Assembly: GCA_964471865.1 (NCBI GenBank)
Contig: CAYYHU010000004.1
Location: forward strand, 46,674-110,673
From: CAYMUC01 sp964471865
GTDB taxonomy: Bacteria; Actinomycetota; Acidimicrobiia; Acidimicrobiales; Ilumatobacteraceae
Reading direction: 5' to 3'
DNA: 64,000 nucleotides
A program made the translations under genes and the position numbers. A model generated the notes under the pieces. It saw only the letters and a list, made by a program, of their open reading frames with translations. It was not told the origin of the DNA and searched no databases. Positions 27,379 through 36,062 of the stretch are shown here, in pieces (the first letter of the stretch is position 1; the number at the start of each line of letters is the position of its first letter).

Positions 27379-30057
27379 TCAGTCCTCGGTGATGAGGATC
27401 TCCGAGGTGGCAGCCGTGAGTCGCTCGAGGACCGGTGCCTCGCTCAGGGTGATCGGTCGGCGGCCGACGTTGAGCGCCGCGTAGACCACCGCCAGACAGT
27501 CCCGGTCCGACAAGGCGGGGTTCACACCATCATGGGAGATCATGAGGATTCCGGGGGTGCCCGTGATGCCCAGACCCGACAGGTCATAGGTGCGGTCGTC
27601 CCAGATCCGGCCGTCGACCCCTGCGAAGTCGTCTGCTGGGGTGATGTATGAGCCGAGGATCGCATCGGTGGACGTCTTCAGCAACAGCCCTGACTCGCCG
27701 GCCGTCTGTCCATCGGCGACACCGACGTGCAGGGTCAGATCCCGGGAGTCGAGAGCCACCGATGAGGTGAGAGGAATCCCCACGACCGAGTTGTCGTCGT
27801 TGAGGACGCCGAGGCCCTCGGCCAGGATCACGCGTGCCCCAGGTCCTCCGCCGGCGACCGGGTCTGAGATGAACAGCACGGATACACCGTCGACGATCGT
27901 GCCCTCACTCACCCTGAGCTCGAGCTGATTACGACCCAGAGAGAAGTAGCGCGGGTCGAACTCCATCCGATACGCCCGCGCCGGTCCGGTGGCCCGGCAG
28001 GCGGTCGCGGAGTATCCGATCTCCTCGGCTGGGATCACCACCGCCCCCATCGAGGCGGTACGCATCCACTCGAGTTCTCCACCACGAACCTCGACATACG
28101 CGATGGCGACATCTGCGGACGTGGTATCGAAACCGGATCCTGGGTCGGGGTTCACGGTGATCGAGCCGAACCACTCGGTGGGTGCGAGTTGCCGAGCGAC
28201 TCCTCCGGTGGAATAGGTCTGACGAGCTCCGGAGAACTCCTCGACCGTGGTCAGTCCCCGCGCTGTCGGCACGCTCACGGCGCGAGCGAGATCGATACGA
28301 GGTGCCTGCACCCCTCCCGGGATGCGACCATCGGTGACGACGATGCCGGTTCGCATCAGATGCTCCACCAACGAGTACGTCGTCGCAGTCGGGTCTGCCT
28401 CTTTGAGCAGAGCTAGTGCACCAGCGACATGGGGAGCAGCCATCGACGTTCCTTGTTTGCCCTCATCATTCGCAGTGCGCATGTCTGAGGCCACCGACGG
28501 CGCGTCGATCTGCCAACTCCCCGATCCCGACCCGCCCGGGGCCATCAGGTCGATCATGCCCGCAGCCATGTTCGAATAACTCGTGACCTGGTCGTCGTAC
28601 TGGGTGGCACCCACGGTGACCGCCTTCGTGATGCACCCTGGCGCTCCGATCCGATCGGTCCATCCGTCGTTACCCGATGAAATGACCACGGCGACATCGA
28701 GGAGTGTCAGAACGTCGATCATCATCGTCGTGTAGAGGTAATCGACGTCACAGGCCGAGGTGTAGTCGCCACCTCCCAGGCTCATGTTGGCGGCAACGAT
28801 CTGATGGTTGCCGGTCTGAGCAGCAACCGCAGCGAGGGCGGCGGTGAAATCCGTCGCCCAGGTCCCGGGCTTACCGGTCTCAGGATTCTGGCCAAAGACC
28901 CGGTACGCGATCAGATCCGCAGCCGGGGCCACACCCTGATGATCGACCGAGGGTCCCGAGCGTGCCGCCCCCACCGCGATCCCGGCGACATGGGTCCCGT
29001 GATCACACTGGGTGTGGAACCCACAGGGCTCTCCGCCTCCCGCGGCCATCGTCTGGGTGCGACCTCCCGGGCACGTCGAATCCAGAGCCCAGCAACCCTC
29101 GTCGACGATCTTGCCGCTGAAGGCGTCGTGGGCCGAGAGCACGCCGGTATCGAGGATCGCAATCGCTGTTCCCGATCCATCGAACCCATGGAACCGAGAC
29201 AGTTCCAACGATCCGATGATCTCGGTGGAGTCGTCGAGCGTCGTCGAGGCGTAGCGGTCGTGAGAAACCCCGACGATGAGACCCTTCGCAGCGAGCTGAT
29301 CGATCTCGTCCACGGTCAACAGGGTGCGAATATGAGGTCCGAAACCGATCTGGCCGACATAGTCGGTGATCGTTATCGAACGATCCTCGGGCTTGATCAG
29401 AACAGTGCCCGAATCAGGTGTGTTGACGTCGTCACCTGCCCCATTCGCTGGCGGGTAGACGATGTCTGCGGCCTCGTACATCGCCCTCAACGACACGGAG
29501 CGGTCCGACCAACGCGGTAGTTCGCTCATGGCTGCCACGAGTTGTCCGGTGGCCCGGGCGATCTCAGGATCGACAGCGGAATGAGGCACACCTTCAGGCC
29601 ACAGCGCGTCGTTACCGGCAGACGCTCCCGCCTTGATCGCCTCGGCGGCGATCCGAGGGTCGAAGGGCACGGGCAGTTGAACGATCACGGGCAGGTACCC
29701 CGCGACCTTCTCGGCGGCCCGAAACTTCTCGAGCGAGGCCCGTTCCCAGACCGAACCCCTCGGTACGTCGTAGGCCGAAACGTCCGGGACAACCGGGCGC
29801 ACCGTCTCGACGACCCTCGACATCAATGAGCCGATGATGCCCCCGGGTTCGGGAGGCAGAGTCGTCACCGGTGTGGCAACGCCGGGCCGCGTGATCGGTG
29901 ACGAGATCCCTGAAACAGAGAGATTTCGGGTCGGCTCATCGGCCTCACCGCCTCCGGAACACGCGGCGACAATGGCCGCGACCGCCATGAGCGCCAGGAA
30001 GCGACGGACATGCGCCTGACGGGTCGCCATCCCGCGAACCGTTGGCAATTTCGACAT
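27379..30057 (-). CDS. Subtilisin-family (S8) serine protease lipoprotein
   Basis: The 892-residue protein begins with a lipoprotein signal (basic stretch, hydrophobic core, lipobox IVAAC). A proregion of about 270 residues follows, then the S8 catalytic domain: Asp in IAILDTGVLSAH (about 300), His in HGTHVAGIAVGAA (about 358), oxyanion Asn in NMSLGGGDY/ISSGNDGW and Ser in GTSMAAPHVAGALALL (about 538). The last 300 residues are beta-rich and may be a C-terminal adhesion or processing domain. Starts at 30063, 30057 and 30030 are all in frame; 30057 is chosen because TAAACT stands exactly six bases before it. The first 113 bases overlap the end of the collagen-like gene in another frame. Confidence 0.92.
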   Translation of the reverse strand: MSKLPTVRGMATRQAHVRRFLALMAVAAIVAACSGGGEADEPTRNLSVSGISSPITRPGVATPVTTLPPEPGGIIGSLMSRVVETVRPVVPDVSAYDVPRGSVWERASLEKFRAAEKVAGYLPVIVQLPVPFDPRIAAEAIKAGASAGNDALWPEGVPHSAVDPEIARATGQLVAAMSELPRWSDRSVSLRAMYEAADIVYPPANGAGDDVNTPDSGTVLIKPEDRSITITDYVGQIGFGPHIRTLLTVDEIDQLAAKGLIVGVSHDRYASTTLDDSTEIIGSLELSRFHGFDGSGTAIAILDTGVLSAHDAFSGKIVDEGCWALDSTCPGGRTQTMAAGGGEPCGFHTQCDHGTHVAGIAVGAARSGPSVDHQGVAPAADLIAYRVFGQNPETGKPGTWATDFTAALAAVAAQTGNHQIVAANMSLGGGDYTSACDVDYLYTTMMIDVLTLLDVAVVISSGNDGWTDRIGAPGCITKAVTVGATQYDDQVTSYSNMAAGMIDLMAPGGSGSGSWQIDAPSVASDMRTANDEGKQGTSMAAPHVAGALALLKEADPTATTYSLVEHLMRTGIVVTDGRIPGGVQAPRIDLARAVSVPTARGLTTVEEFSGARQTYSTGGVARQLAPTEWFGSITVNPDPGSGFDTTSADVAIAYVEVRGGELEWMRTASMGAVVIPAEEIGYSATACRATGPARAYRMEFDPRYFSLGRNQLELRVSEGTIVDGVSVLFISDPVAGGGPGARVILAEGLGVLNDDNSVVGIPLTSSVALDSRDLTLHVGVADGQTAGESGLLLKTSTDAILGSYITPADDFAGVDGRIWDDRTYDLSGLGITGTPGILMISHDGVNPALSDRDCLAVVYAALNVGRRPITLSEAPVLERLTAATSEILITED

Positions 30058-30862
30058 CTTCATAGTTTAGGAAGACGGCGGACGCCACGTCGGTAGGCCG
30101 ATCCCCAAGGAAGACTCGACGCACCCGTTCGACAGTGAGGATGAGTGACGGGATCGCCGGACGATCAGGACCTGTCACAGCCGTGATCGTCGGGAAGGAC
30201 AACGTCGTATCCGGGGAGGACCAGTAGAGCTCGGCGTACTCGCCGGCTCCCAGCTCGAGGAAGGTGTTCCAGGCCGCCACATTGGCGTTGTTGCGCTCGT
30301 CCATGGTGATCCTGGTGGTGCTGAAGGGCTCGAAGACCCCGTTGCGAGAGAACCAGATGTCCACGGTGTCGACTCCCGCCGCGGCCTTGATGATCTGAGC
30401 GGAGAACTGGATGTCGCAGATCCCCGCCGAGTCGACGGCGATCCGAGTTCCATCGACAATGGTGACTCCGGAGGCGAACACCGTGGTGTCGAAGCGGATG
30501 GGTCGAGCGATGTTCGGTGTCGGATTCGTCTGGTCGGTGGTGTCGATGAACGCCCCATACGCCATCAACGGTGCCGAGGCGCCAGGCTCGCCCGGAGGTC
30601 CCGCCGGGCCCTGCGCGCCGGGCTCACCGCGAGGACCCGTCTCACCCTCAGGACCCGTAGGACCCGCAACACCAGCCGGACCCGGCTCGCCCTGAGGCCC
30701 ACATTCACCGGGAGGACCCGGTTCGCCCGCCACTTCGATCTCGACGGTTGACGGGCGATCCCCACGTCCGAGCGCGTAACCGATTGCCAGCGTGGAGCTG
30801 AGAACCACAGCTCCGAGCATCACCGCGAACAGGGACGCAGTCGTGAACTGTCGTCGCCCCAC
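29945..30862 (-). CDS. Collagen-like (Gly-X-Y) protein with C-terminal beta domain
   Basis: The 305-residue protein has an N-terminal hydrophobic anchor (LFAVMLGAVVLSSTLAIGYA), then about 17 uninterrupted Gly-X-Y triplets (residues 47-97, for example GEPGPAGVAGPTGPEG), then a globular domain of about 160 residues resembling the C1q/BclA-like or phage fibre tips that trimerise collagen-like stalks. It should be a surface or membrane-anchored trimer. GTG at 30862 has a TAGCGT hexamer six bases upstream. The last 40 residues become Arg/Gly/Pro-rich and overlap the protease start; they may be a read-through tail created by a frameshift, since the globular domain seems complete at LILTVERVR. Confidence 0.82.
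   Translation of the reverse strand: MGRRQFTTASLFAVMLGAVVLSSTLAIGYALGRGDRPSTVEIEVAGEPGPPGECGPQGEPGPAGVAGPTGPEGETGPRGEPGAQGPAGPPGEPGASAPLMAYGAFIDTTDQTNPTPNIARPIRFDTTVFASGVTIVDGTRIAVDSAGICDIQFSAQIIKAAAGVDTVDIWFSRNGVFEPFSTTRITMDERNNANVAAWNTFLELGAGEYAELYWSSPDTTLSFPTITAVTGPDRPAIPSLILTVERVRRVFLGDRPTDVASAVFLNYEDVEIANGSRDGDPSGACPSLPGAHGGRGHCRRVFRRR
30064..30069 (-). promoter_or_regulatory. -10 hexamer TAAACT of the subtilase gene
   Basis: TAAACT lies six bases before the ATG at 30057, inside the 3' part of the collagen-like gene. It selects the third codon of the longest ORF as a leaderless start. Confidence 0.45.
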
Positions 30863-30868
30863 GACGCC

Positions 30869-30874
30869 ACGCTA
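30869..30874 (-). promoter_or_regulatory. -10 hexamer TAGCGT of the collagen-like gene
   Basis: TAGCGT lies six bases before the GTG at 30862. No Shine-Dalgarno sequence is present. Leaderless start inferred. Confidence 0.45.
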
Positions 30875-31058
30875 CGACCGCCATCCTCAGGTGAAGGATC
30901 CGCCACATGGACCATTGCGACCCGGTACAACGGCCGTCTCGGTCGATCAGTCGATCATGCGAACACACCAGCCCCCAGATCTCGTAGAAGCCTGCGACCG
31001 GGTGGACGGGTGCACGGATTCGAAGCGAAATCCCCGCCCCGGCCCCACCTCGACCGCG

Positions 31059-31064
31059 TACTGT
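31059..31064 (+). promoter_or_regulatory. -10 hexamer TACTGT of the DUF389 gene
   Basis: TACTGT lies six bases before the ATG at 31071, fixing a start that the longer ORF from 30792 would obscure. No Shine-Dalgarno sequence is present. Confidence 0.5.
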
Positions 31065-31070
31065 GACCCC

Positions 31071-32621
31071 ATGACCGACCGTGAACGCTCCTCGGGTTCC
31101 CTGGTCAGCTTCGCCAAGATGCTCGCGGATGACGGCACCTTCGACCGGGCCGAGCGCATGGAAGTGCTGCGCAAGATGCTCCCGGATCAGGATCGGGCCG
31201 CGATCTGGCGCTTCGGGATGCTGCTCACCTTGTCGGTGCTGATCGCCGTGATGGGTCTCGTGGCGAACTCGGCTGCCGTCGTGATCGGCGCCATGCTCAT
31301 CGCCCCGCTGATGACCCCGATCGTCAGTTTCGCCGGAGCGGTGGGTCTGGGGCTGGGAAAGCGAGCGTCACGAGCCGGACTGATGGTCGTGGGCGGATCG
31401 TTGTGGTCGGTGATTCTCGCGGCTCTCGTCACCCGAGTGGTCCCCGACACCGGCCTCGGATCCGAAATCTTGTCGCGCACCTCGCCCGATGTGAAGGACC
31501 TCGTCGTCGCGGTATGCGCCGGCGCCGCCGGCGCATACGGAGTGGCGCGCGAGGAGGTCTCAGCAGCCCTGCCCGGTGTCGCGGTTGCCGTGGCACTCGT
31601 TCCACCGCTGGCGACCACGGGCATTCTCATCGAACGCGGCGAACGGGTGCTGGCCGAGGGGTCAGCGCTGTTGTTCGTCACCAACCTGTTCGCCATCGCG
31701 TTGGCAGCTCTGATCACCCTGGTCGCAACTCGCGTGATCCCCACGGTGCGCTTCTTCGTGCAGAACTCGCGAATCGGTGCGACTGCGGTCGCGATCGTCG
31801 CGGCCACCGCCATCGTCGCAGTGCCCTTGACGTCGCGGTCACTGGATGCTGCGTCGTCGTCACGAGAACTCAACACGGTTCGCGTCGAAGTGGACGCGTG
31901 GCTCGGTCCCATCGACCTCGACGTCACCGGACTCACGATCGAGGGCAGCCGAGTGATCGTGGAGCTGACGGGTCTGGACGAGCCCCCCTCGGCATACGAC
32001 TTGGCGACGCGGTTGGTCCCCGTCTTGGGGGCCGGGGCCGAGGTGGTCGTGCGCTGGGACTCGCGGGCCCAAGGAACTGCCACCGCCGATCGACCCCCCG
32101 TCGAGGATCCGACGCCCGCCGCGGTCGCCGTCCTGGAGGGCTTCATCGAACGTCTCGCAGCCGACGGCATCGCACTCGAGCTCCTCGATGTGTCGGTGCG
32201 TGATGGCCGCGTCGATGTCGTGGTCAGTGGCCCCGATGCTCCACCCCCTGCGCCCACCCTTCCTCAGGAACTCGCCGAGGCGATCGGCGGCGAGGTGACT
32301 CTCGCCCTGCGCTGGATCCAGACCGTCGACCCGAACGGAACCGTCGAGACCCCCGACCAGATCGTCGCGCGACTCGTGAATGCCTGGGTCGGCCCCCGCA
32401 CCAGCGTCCGAGTCGTCGCCACTGCGGTGACGGGAACCTCTGAAACCGGCCGTTTCGTGCTCGTGGATCTGGGAGCCCAAGGCAACCCTGTCGGGTTGGT
32501 GAGCCTAGAACGCGTTCTCGCTCAGGCGCTCGGAGGCACCGTATCGGTGACCGTTCGAGTCCTTCCCCTCGAGGTGACCGCTCCAAGCGATGACGTCATG
32601 GCCGTGCCGATTCTCGACTGA
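31071..32621 (+). CDS. DUF389 family membrane protein with extended C-terminus
   Basis: The 516-residue protein has the DUF389 (TIGR00341-type) membrane core at about 40-260: LTLSVLIAVMGLVANSAAVV, GAMLIAPLMTPIVSF and VAVALVPPLATTGI are the family's most recognisable stretches. The core has about six membrane segments and its biochemical role is unknown. Beyond it lie about 250 residues with three successive alpha/beta units, each starting with a helix and ending in a strand like VVVRWDSRA, LALRWIQTV or VTVRVLPLE, suggesting an internally duplicated soluble domain. DUF389 proteins are often nearer 300-350 residues. The start at 31071 is supported by its -10 hexamer. Confidence 0.87.
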   Translation: MTDRERSSGSLVSFAKMLADDGTFDRAERMEVLRKMLPDQDRAAIWRFGMLLTLSVLIAVMGLVANSAAVVIGAMLIAPLMTPIVSFAGAVGLGLGKRASRAGLMVVGGSLWSVILAALVTRVVPDTGLGSEILSRTSPDVKDLVVAVCAGAAGAYGVAREEVSAALPGVAVAVALVPPLATTGILIERGERVLAEGSALLFVTNLFAIALAALITLVATRVIPTVRFFVQNSRIGATAVAIVAATAIVAVPLTSRSLDAASSSRELNTVRVEVDAWLGPIDLDVTGLTIEGSRVIVELTGLDEPPSAYDLATRLVPVLGAGAEVVVRWDSRAQGTATADRPPVEDPTPAAVAVLEGFIERLAADGIALELLDVSVRDGRVDVVVSGPDAPPPAPTLPQELAEAIGGEVTLALRWIQTVDPNGTVETPDQIVARLVNAWVGPRTSVRVVATAVTGTSETGRFVLVDLGAQGNPVGLVSLERVLAQALGGTVSVTVRVLPLEVTAPSDDVMAVPILD

Positions 32622-32627
32622 TCCCGA

Positions 32628-32642
32628 GCGCTCGCCGAGCGC
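32628..32642. terminator. Hairpin between convergent genes
   Basis: GCGCTC and GAGCGC form a six-base-pair stem around a three-base loop, seven bases after the DUF389 stop and before the convergent stop at 32658. No T-run; a bidirectional terminator is possible. Confidence 0.35.
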
Positions 32643-32657
32643 CGGGCGGCCATCGGT

Positions 32658-33470
32658 TCACGGAGTAACGAGCCCCGCAACGATGGTGAGGTCACGATCC
32701 GGGGCCACGACCACGTTCATGACGATGTCACCGTCGACGGGGGCGTCAGGAAACACGAGCAGCATCCGCCCCGCCCGTCCCGGCTCGATCACCTCAGGAC
32801 CAAAGACCGATACGACCTCACCCACGGGTCGGACCCCGCTCGAGGTGCTACGCGGTCGATGGACCGCCGCGAAGCCGAACGGAATGACCTCGGCCTCAGT
32901 CGAGTTGGTGAGCACGAGGATCACCGACACGCCGCCCGAGGGTGAGCGATACGCCGACAGCACTCGGGCCGCGACCCCATCGACGATGGTCTCGGCTCCG
33001 GGTCCCGCCACCCGCTCTCGTACCGCCACCCCGTCGACATCGAAAGAGACGAGCTGACCGTCCTCGGCGACGGGAGCATCGAAACGGGTGCACACACCAG
33101 CAACCCGACACAGAATCACGGTGCCTGCGATGCTGGTGAGCGAACTCGTCGCCGAGGTCGTCACCGCCGGAGCCAACCGGGCGACATCGAGTTGATGGGC
33201 GAGGTATCCCGCGGCGGGAGAGCCCGCGGGGACGAACGCCGACTGGGCGACGATGCGGTCCGGATCACCCGAGGCCACCGCCTCCACGATCTCGGTCAGG
33301 CGGTCTCGCGGCGCCACAGTGGTCGTGGTCACCGACGGCAGCGACGTGACCGGGGTGGGCGTGGTCGATGTGGTCGACACCACGGTCGTCGTCGAGTTCG
33401 TATCGGTGTCGTCACCGCACGCGACGAGCAGCGACACCGACACCATCACCACTGCGAGAACTCGAAACAC
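32658..33470 (-). CDS. Hypothetical lipoprotein with Thr-rich linker
   Basis: The 270-residue protein has a short signal sequence with lipobox LLVAC, a Thr/Ser/Pro-rich linker (TTTVVSTTSTTPTPVTSLP) to about residue 55, then a beta-rich domain of about 200 residues with a Cys pair in LCRVAGVCTRF (probably a disulfide) and strands such as GVSVILVLTNSTEAEVIPF, reminiscent of an Ig-like or DUF4352-like fold. I do not recognise a specific family. GTG at 33470 is used: TACAAC, within a TGC-extended -10, is six bases upstream; the ORF continues to 33728 but without coding character. It should sit on the outer face of the membrane. Confidence 0.72.
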   Translation of the reverse strand: MFRVLAVVMVSVSLLVACGDDTDTNSTTTVVSTTSTTPTPVTSLPSVTTTTVAPRDRLTEIVEAVASGDPDRIVAQSAFVPAGSPAAGYLAHQLDVARLAPAVTTSATSSLTSIAGTVILCRVAGVCTRFDAPVAEDGQLVSFDVDGVAVRERVAGPGAETIVDGVAARVLSAYRSPSGGVSVILVLTNSTEAEVIPFGFAAVHRPRSTSSGVRPVGEVVSVFGPEVIEPGRAGRMLLVFPDAPVDGDIVMNVVVAPDRDLTIVAGLVTP

Positions 33471-33476
33471 CCTCCG

Positions 33477-33482
33477 GTTGTA
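33477..33482 (-). promoter_or_regulatory. Extended -10 (TGC-TACAAC) of the lipoprotein gene
   Basis: TACAAC, preceded by TGC, stands six bases before GTG 33470. The last base departs from TANNNT. GGAGG directly abuts the GTG and is too close to serve as a ribosome site, so leaderless initiation is the simpler reading. Confidence 0.35.
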
Positions 33483-33519
33483 GCACGAGGGGGTCACCAC
33501 ATCGGGACCTTCGGGGTCG

Positions 33520-34830
33520 TCACGATGAGGGCAGCGGGGAGGCCGGGCCGCCCCGGACGAAGTGGATGCGATCAAAGCCTCGCCTCCACTCGGCAACCTC
33601 TCGACCGACGCGCTCGGGTTCTCCCTCGAGTGCCGCGGCGAGAAACTCAGCAACCCGGTCGGCATCGGTGGGACCCATCCCCCACCGGACCATCTCCGGT
33701 GTCCCCAACCGCAGGCCCGGGACATCACCCGGATTCAGCCGGGTCGGATCACGTCCGGGTAACCCGATACCGCAGGCCAACAGATTCCCTCGCCGCAGTC
33801 GACGCGCCACCGTTTGGCCACCGCCCCGGTCGACGACATCGACGGCGAGATGATGCGTATCGGTGTGATGACCCGATGCGATCTCGACGACCTCGAGTCC
33901 TCGCCGAGCCAGACCCTCTCCCAGAGACCGCGCCGTCGCGACCATCGTCTCGGCGTAGTCGCGACCCAGATGGATCCAGTCCAAGGTCGTGAGCGCGAGA
34001 GCAGCTGTCTTCGCCGCGTCGAAGTTCGCGGTGAGACCAGGATGGGCGATCGCGCGGATACGTTCAGCGAGTTCGTCGTCGTCGGTGAGCACCAGACCCG
34101 AAGGCGGACCGCCGAGGCTCTTGTAGGTGCTCATCGTGACCAGATCCGCGCCGTTTCGTAAAGGTGCGGGGATCACTCCACCAGCGATCATCCCGCTCAA
34201 GTGGGCGGCGTCCACGAGCACGCGGGCCCCGACCCGGTCAGCGATCTCTCTCACCTCAGCGACGGGCGGGGCGCTCAGGTTGAGGCTTCCACCCAGAGTG
34301 ATGAGCCGCGGCCGCTCGACCTCGACGAGTTCCGCGAGGGCGTCCAGATCGAGCATCGGCAGCCGCGGATGCGTCGGAGCTTCGACGATGCGCAGACCCG
34401 CGAGACCCGCAGCGCCGGCGCGATGGTGGGTGACATGGCCACCCATCGTGGCCGGGGGCACCACGATGGTGTCTCCGGGGCGGGTGGTGGCAAAGAACAC
34501 GTACAGGTTCGCCATCGCCCCCGACGCGACGCGGAACTCGACGTGACGGGCTCTGAACAACTCCATCAGCACCGAGGTGGTGAGCCGTTCGATGTCCTCG
34601 ATGGCTTCGAGACCGGTCTCGTACTTCGCTCCCGGATCCCCCAAAGACGGCCGGGTACCGAGTCCAGATGCCAACAACGCCTCGGCCCGTGGATTCATCA
34701 CATTGCTCGCCGGGTCGAGATTGAGCGCCTCGATCTCATGGATCACCCGGTTGCGTTCCACAGCCTCGAAGAGCGCTGCGTCCAGACCGTCGAGACGGCT
34801 CAGGTCCACCTCCGACGTCGTCAGGGTCAC
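33520..34830 (-). CDS. Serine hydroxymethyltransferase-like PLP enzyme
   Basis: The 436-residue fold-type I PLP enzyme resembles glycine hydroxymethyltransferase: the opening NRVIHEIEALNLDPASNVMN, KYETGLEAIEDIE, the substrate region ASGAMANLYVFFA, VDAAHLSGMIAGG and the PLP lysine in STYKSLGGPPSGLVL (about 227). In housekeeping GlyA the lysine motif reads TTHKTLRGPRGG and the opening is ERQ...LIASENF; both differ here, so it is a paralog acting perhaps on a methylated or hydroxylated amino acid or as an aldolase. GTG at 34830 overlaps the stop of the M20 peptidase gene as GTGA, which is preferred to a start at 34887. Confidence 0.85.
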   Translation of the reverse strand: MTLTTSEVDLSRLDGLDAALFEAVERNRVIHEIEALNLDPASNVMNPRAEALLASGLGTRPSLGDPGAKYETGLEAIEDIERLTTSVLMELFRARHVEFRVASGAMANLYVFFATTRPGDTIVVPPATMGGHVTHHRAGAAGLAGLRIVEAPTHPRLPMLDLDALAELVEVERPRLITLGGSLNLSAPPVAEVREIADRVGARVLVDAAHLSGMIAGGVIPAPLRNGADLVTMSTYKSLGGPPSGLVLTDDDELAERIRAIAHPGLTANFDAAKTAALALTTLDWIHLGRDYAETMVATARSLGEGLARRGLEVVEIASGHHTDTHHLAVDVVDRGGGQTVARRLRRGNLLACGIGLPGRDPTRLNPGDVPGLRLGTPEMVRWGMGPTDADRVAEFLAAALEGEPERVGREVAEWRRGFDRIHFVRGGPASPLPSS

Positions 34831-35963
34831 GACAGCACCGCCCGGTAGACATCGGCCGCCCTCACCAACTCGTCGATGGTGACCCATTCCACCGCTTGGT
34901 GCGCCTGATCGATCGAACCCGGACCGAACACCACCTTGGATCCCGGCACCGAGTCATAGGCCATGGCATTGGTTCCGTATCCCGCGGTGTCGGGTGAGCT
35001 CCCTGCCAACTCGGCGAGATGACGCACGAGAGGATCGTCGGGATCGGTGTAGAACGCGGGGAACGCCATGCCCTGGGAGATCACCGCCTCGAGATCGCAT
35101 GGCGCCACCACCTCCTGAGCGAGAGCGACGAGGCCGGAAAAGACCGTGGTGGGATCTTCGCCCGGAACCAAACGGCGACCAGCGAACACTTCGCAGTAGT
35201 CCGGAATGATGTTGCGGGCCAGACCACCATGGATCTCGGTGACGGCCACGACCCCGTGACCGATCGGAGACGCAGCGGAGGCCGCCAAGCGTTCCTGTTC
35301 GCGTTCCATCGCAGCCACGATGCGAGCAGCGGCCGTGACGGCGTTACGTCCCTGTTCGGGATGAGCGGCATGGCAGGCATGACCTCGAATGGTGAACTCG
35401 ACACCGAGACCGCCCTTGTGGCCGTGAACCGGGGCACACATGGTCGGCTCGCCGATCACCAGTCGGTCGATTGCCAGATCGCGCTGTGCAACCCAACGCG
35501 AAAACGCCCGGGCCCCCGCGAGGCCACCGAATTCCTCGGCGATGGTGCCCACGAGATACACCGTGGGGCCGGGACGATGCCCCGCTGCGATGATGTCTTC
35601 GAGAACGCTCAACACGATGGCGAAGGTCGCCTTGGTGTCCACAGCTCCCCGCCCGTAGACGCGACCGTCTTCGATACGCCCATCGAAGGGATCCACGGTC
35701 ATATGCGATACCGCAACGGTGTCGAGGTGAACGTCCACGACGAGGACCTCATCGCTCGACCCCTGAAAACGCGCATAGACGTTGGGGCGATCGGGCTCGA
35801 CCATGTCGAGTTCCACCTCGGCACCCAACGCGGCTGCGCGTTCGGCGACATGCTCAGCGAGTCGACGCTCCCCAGCGAGCGCGGGGTCATCGCTTTGCAG
35901 CGGATTCACACTCGGGATCTTCACGAGTTCCGCCACCCGGTCGGCGAGTACGAGCGCGTCCAT
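34827..35963 (-). CDS. M20-family metallopeptidase/deacylase (ArgE/DapE-like)
   Basis: The 378-residue enzyme has the M20 motifs: VVDVHLDTVAVS (His and Asp at about 76-78), GRGAVDTKAT (bridging Asp), GTIAEEFGGLAG (catalytic Glu pair), VIGEPTMCAPVHGHKGG, and a dimerisation domain starting at GLGVEFTIRGHACHAAHPEQG. Members cleave N-acyl amino acids or dipeptides with two zinc ions (acetylornithine, succinyl-diaminopimelate, carnosine). Context couples it to an SHMT-like enzyme by a GTGA overlap, so an N-acylated hydroxy- or methyl-amino acid is a possible substrate. ATG at 35963 is supported by TACGCT six bases upstream. Confidence 0.88.
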   Translation of the reverse strand: MDALVLADRVAELVKIPSVNPLQSDDPALAGERRLAEHVAERAAALGAEVELDMVEPDRPNVYARFQGSSDEVLVVDVHLDTVAVSHMTVDPFDGRIEDGRVYGRGAVDTKATFAIVLSVLEDIIAAGHRPGPTVYLVGTIAEEFGGLAGARAFSRWVAQRDLAIDRLVIGEPTMCAPVHGHKGGLGVEFTIRGHACHAAHPEQGRNAVTAAARIVAAMEREQERLAASAASPIGHGVVAVTEIHGGLARNIIPDYCEVFAGRRLVPGEDPTTVFSGLVALAQEVVAPCDLEAVISQGMAFPAFYTDPDDPLVRHLAELAGSSPDTAGYGTNAMAYDSVPGSKVVFGPGSIDQAHQAVEWVTIDELVRAADVYRAVLS

Positions 35964-35969
35964 AGACCA

Positions 35970-35975
35970 AGCGTA
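35970..35975 (-). promoter_or_regulatory. -10 hexamer TACGCT of the M20 peptidase gene
   Basis: TACGCT lies six bases before the ATG at 35963; no Shine-Dalgarno sequence. Same hexamer as upstream of the aminotransferase at 22932. Confidence 0.45.
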
Positions 35976-36062
35976 ACGGCCGCGTCTCCCCTGGGTTCCC
36001 GAACTGCTCACACCGGGCTGCGTTAGGGTCAATGGGGTCATCCGCCGAACCCTGGGGCTGCC

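Noticed and set aside
30566..30735. Apparent repeat array on first view
   Set aside because: The periodicity is nine bases and codes for Gly-X-Y triplets of the collagen-like protein; it is not a CRISPR array.
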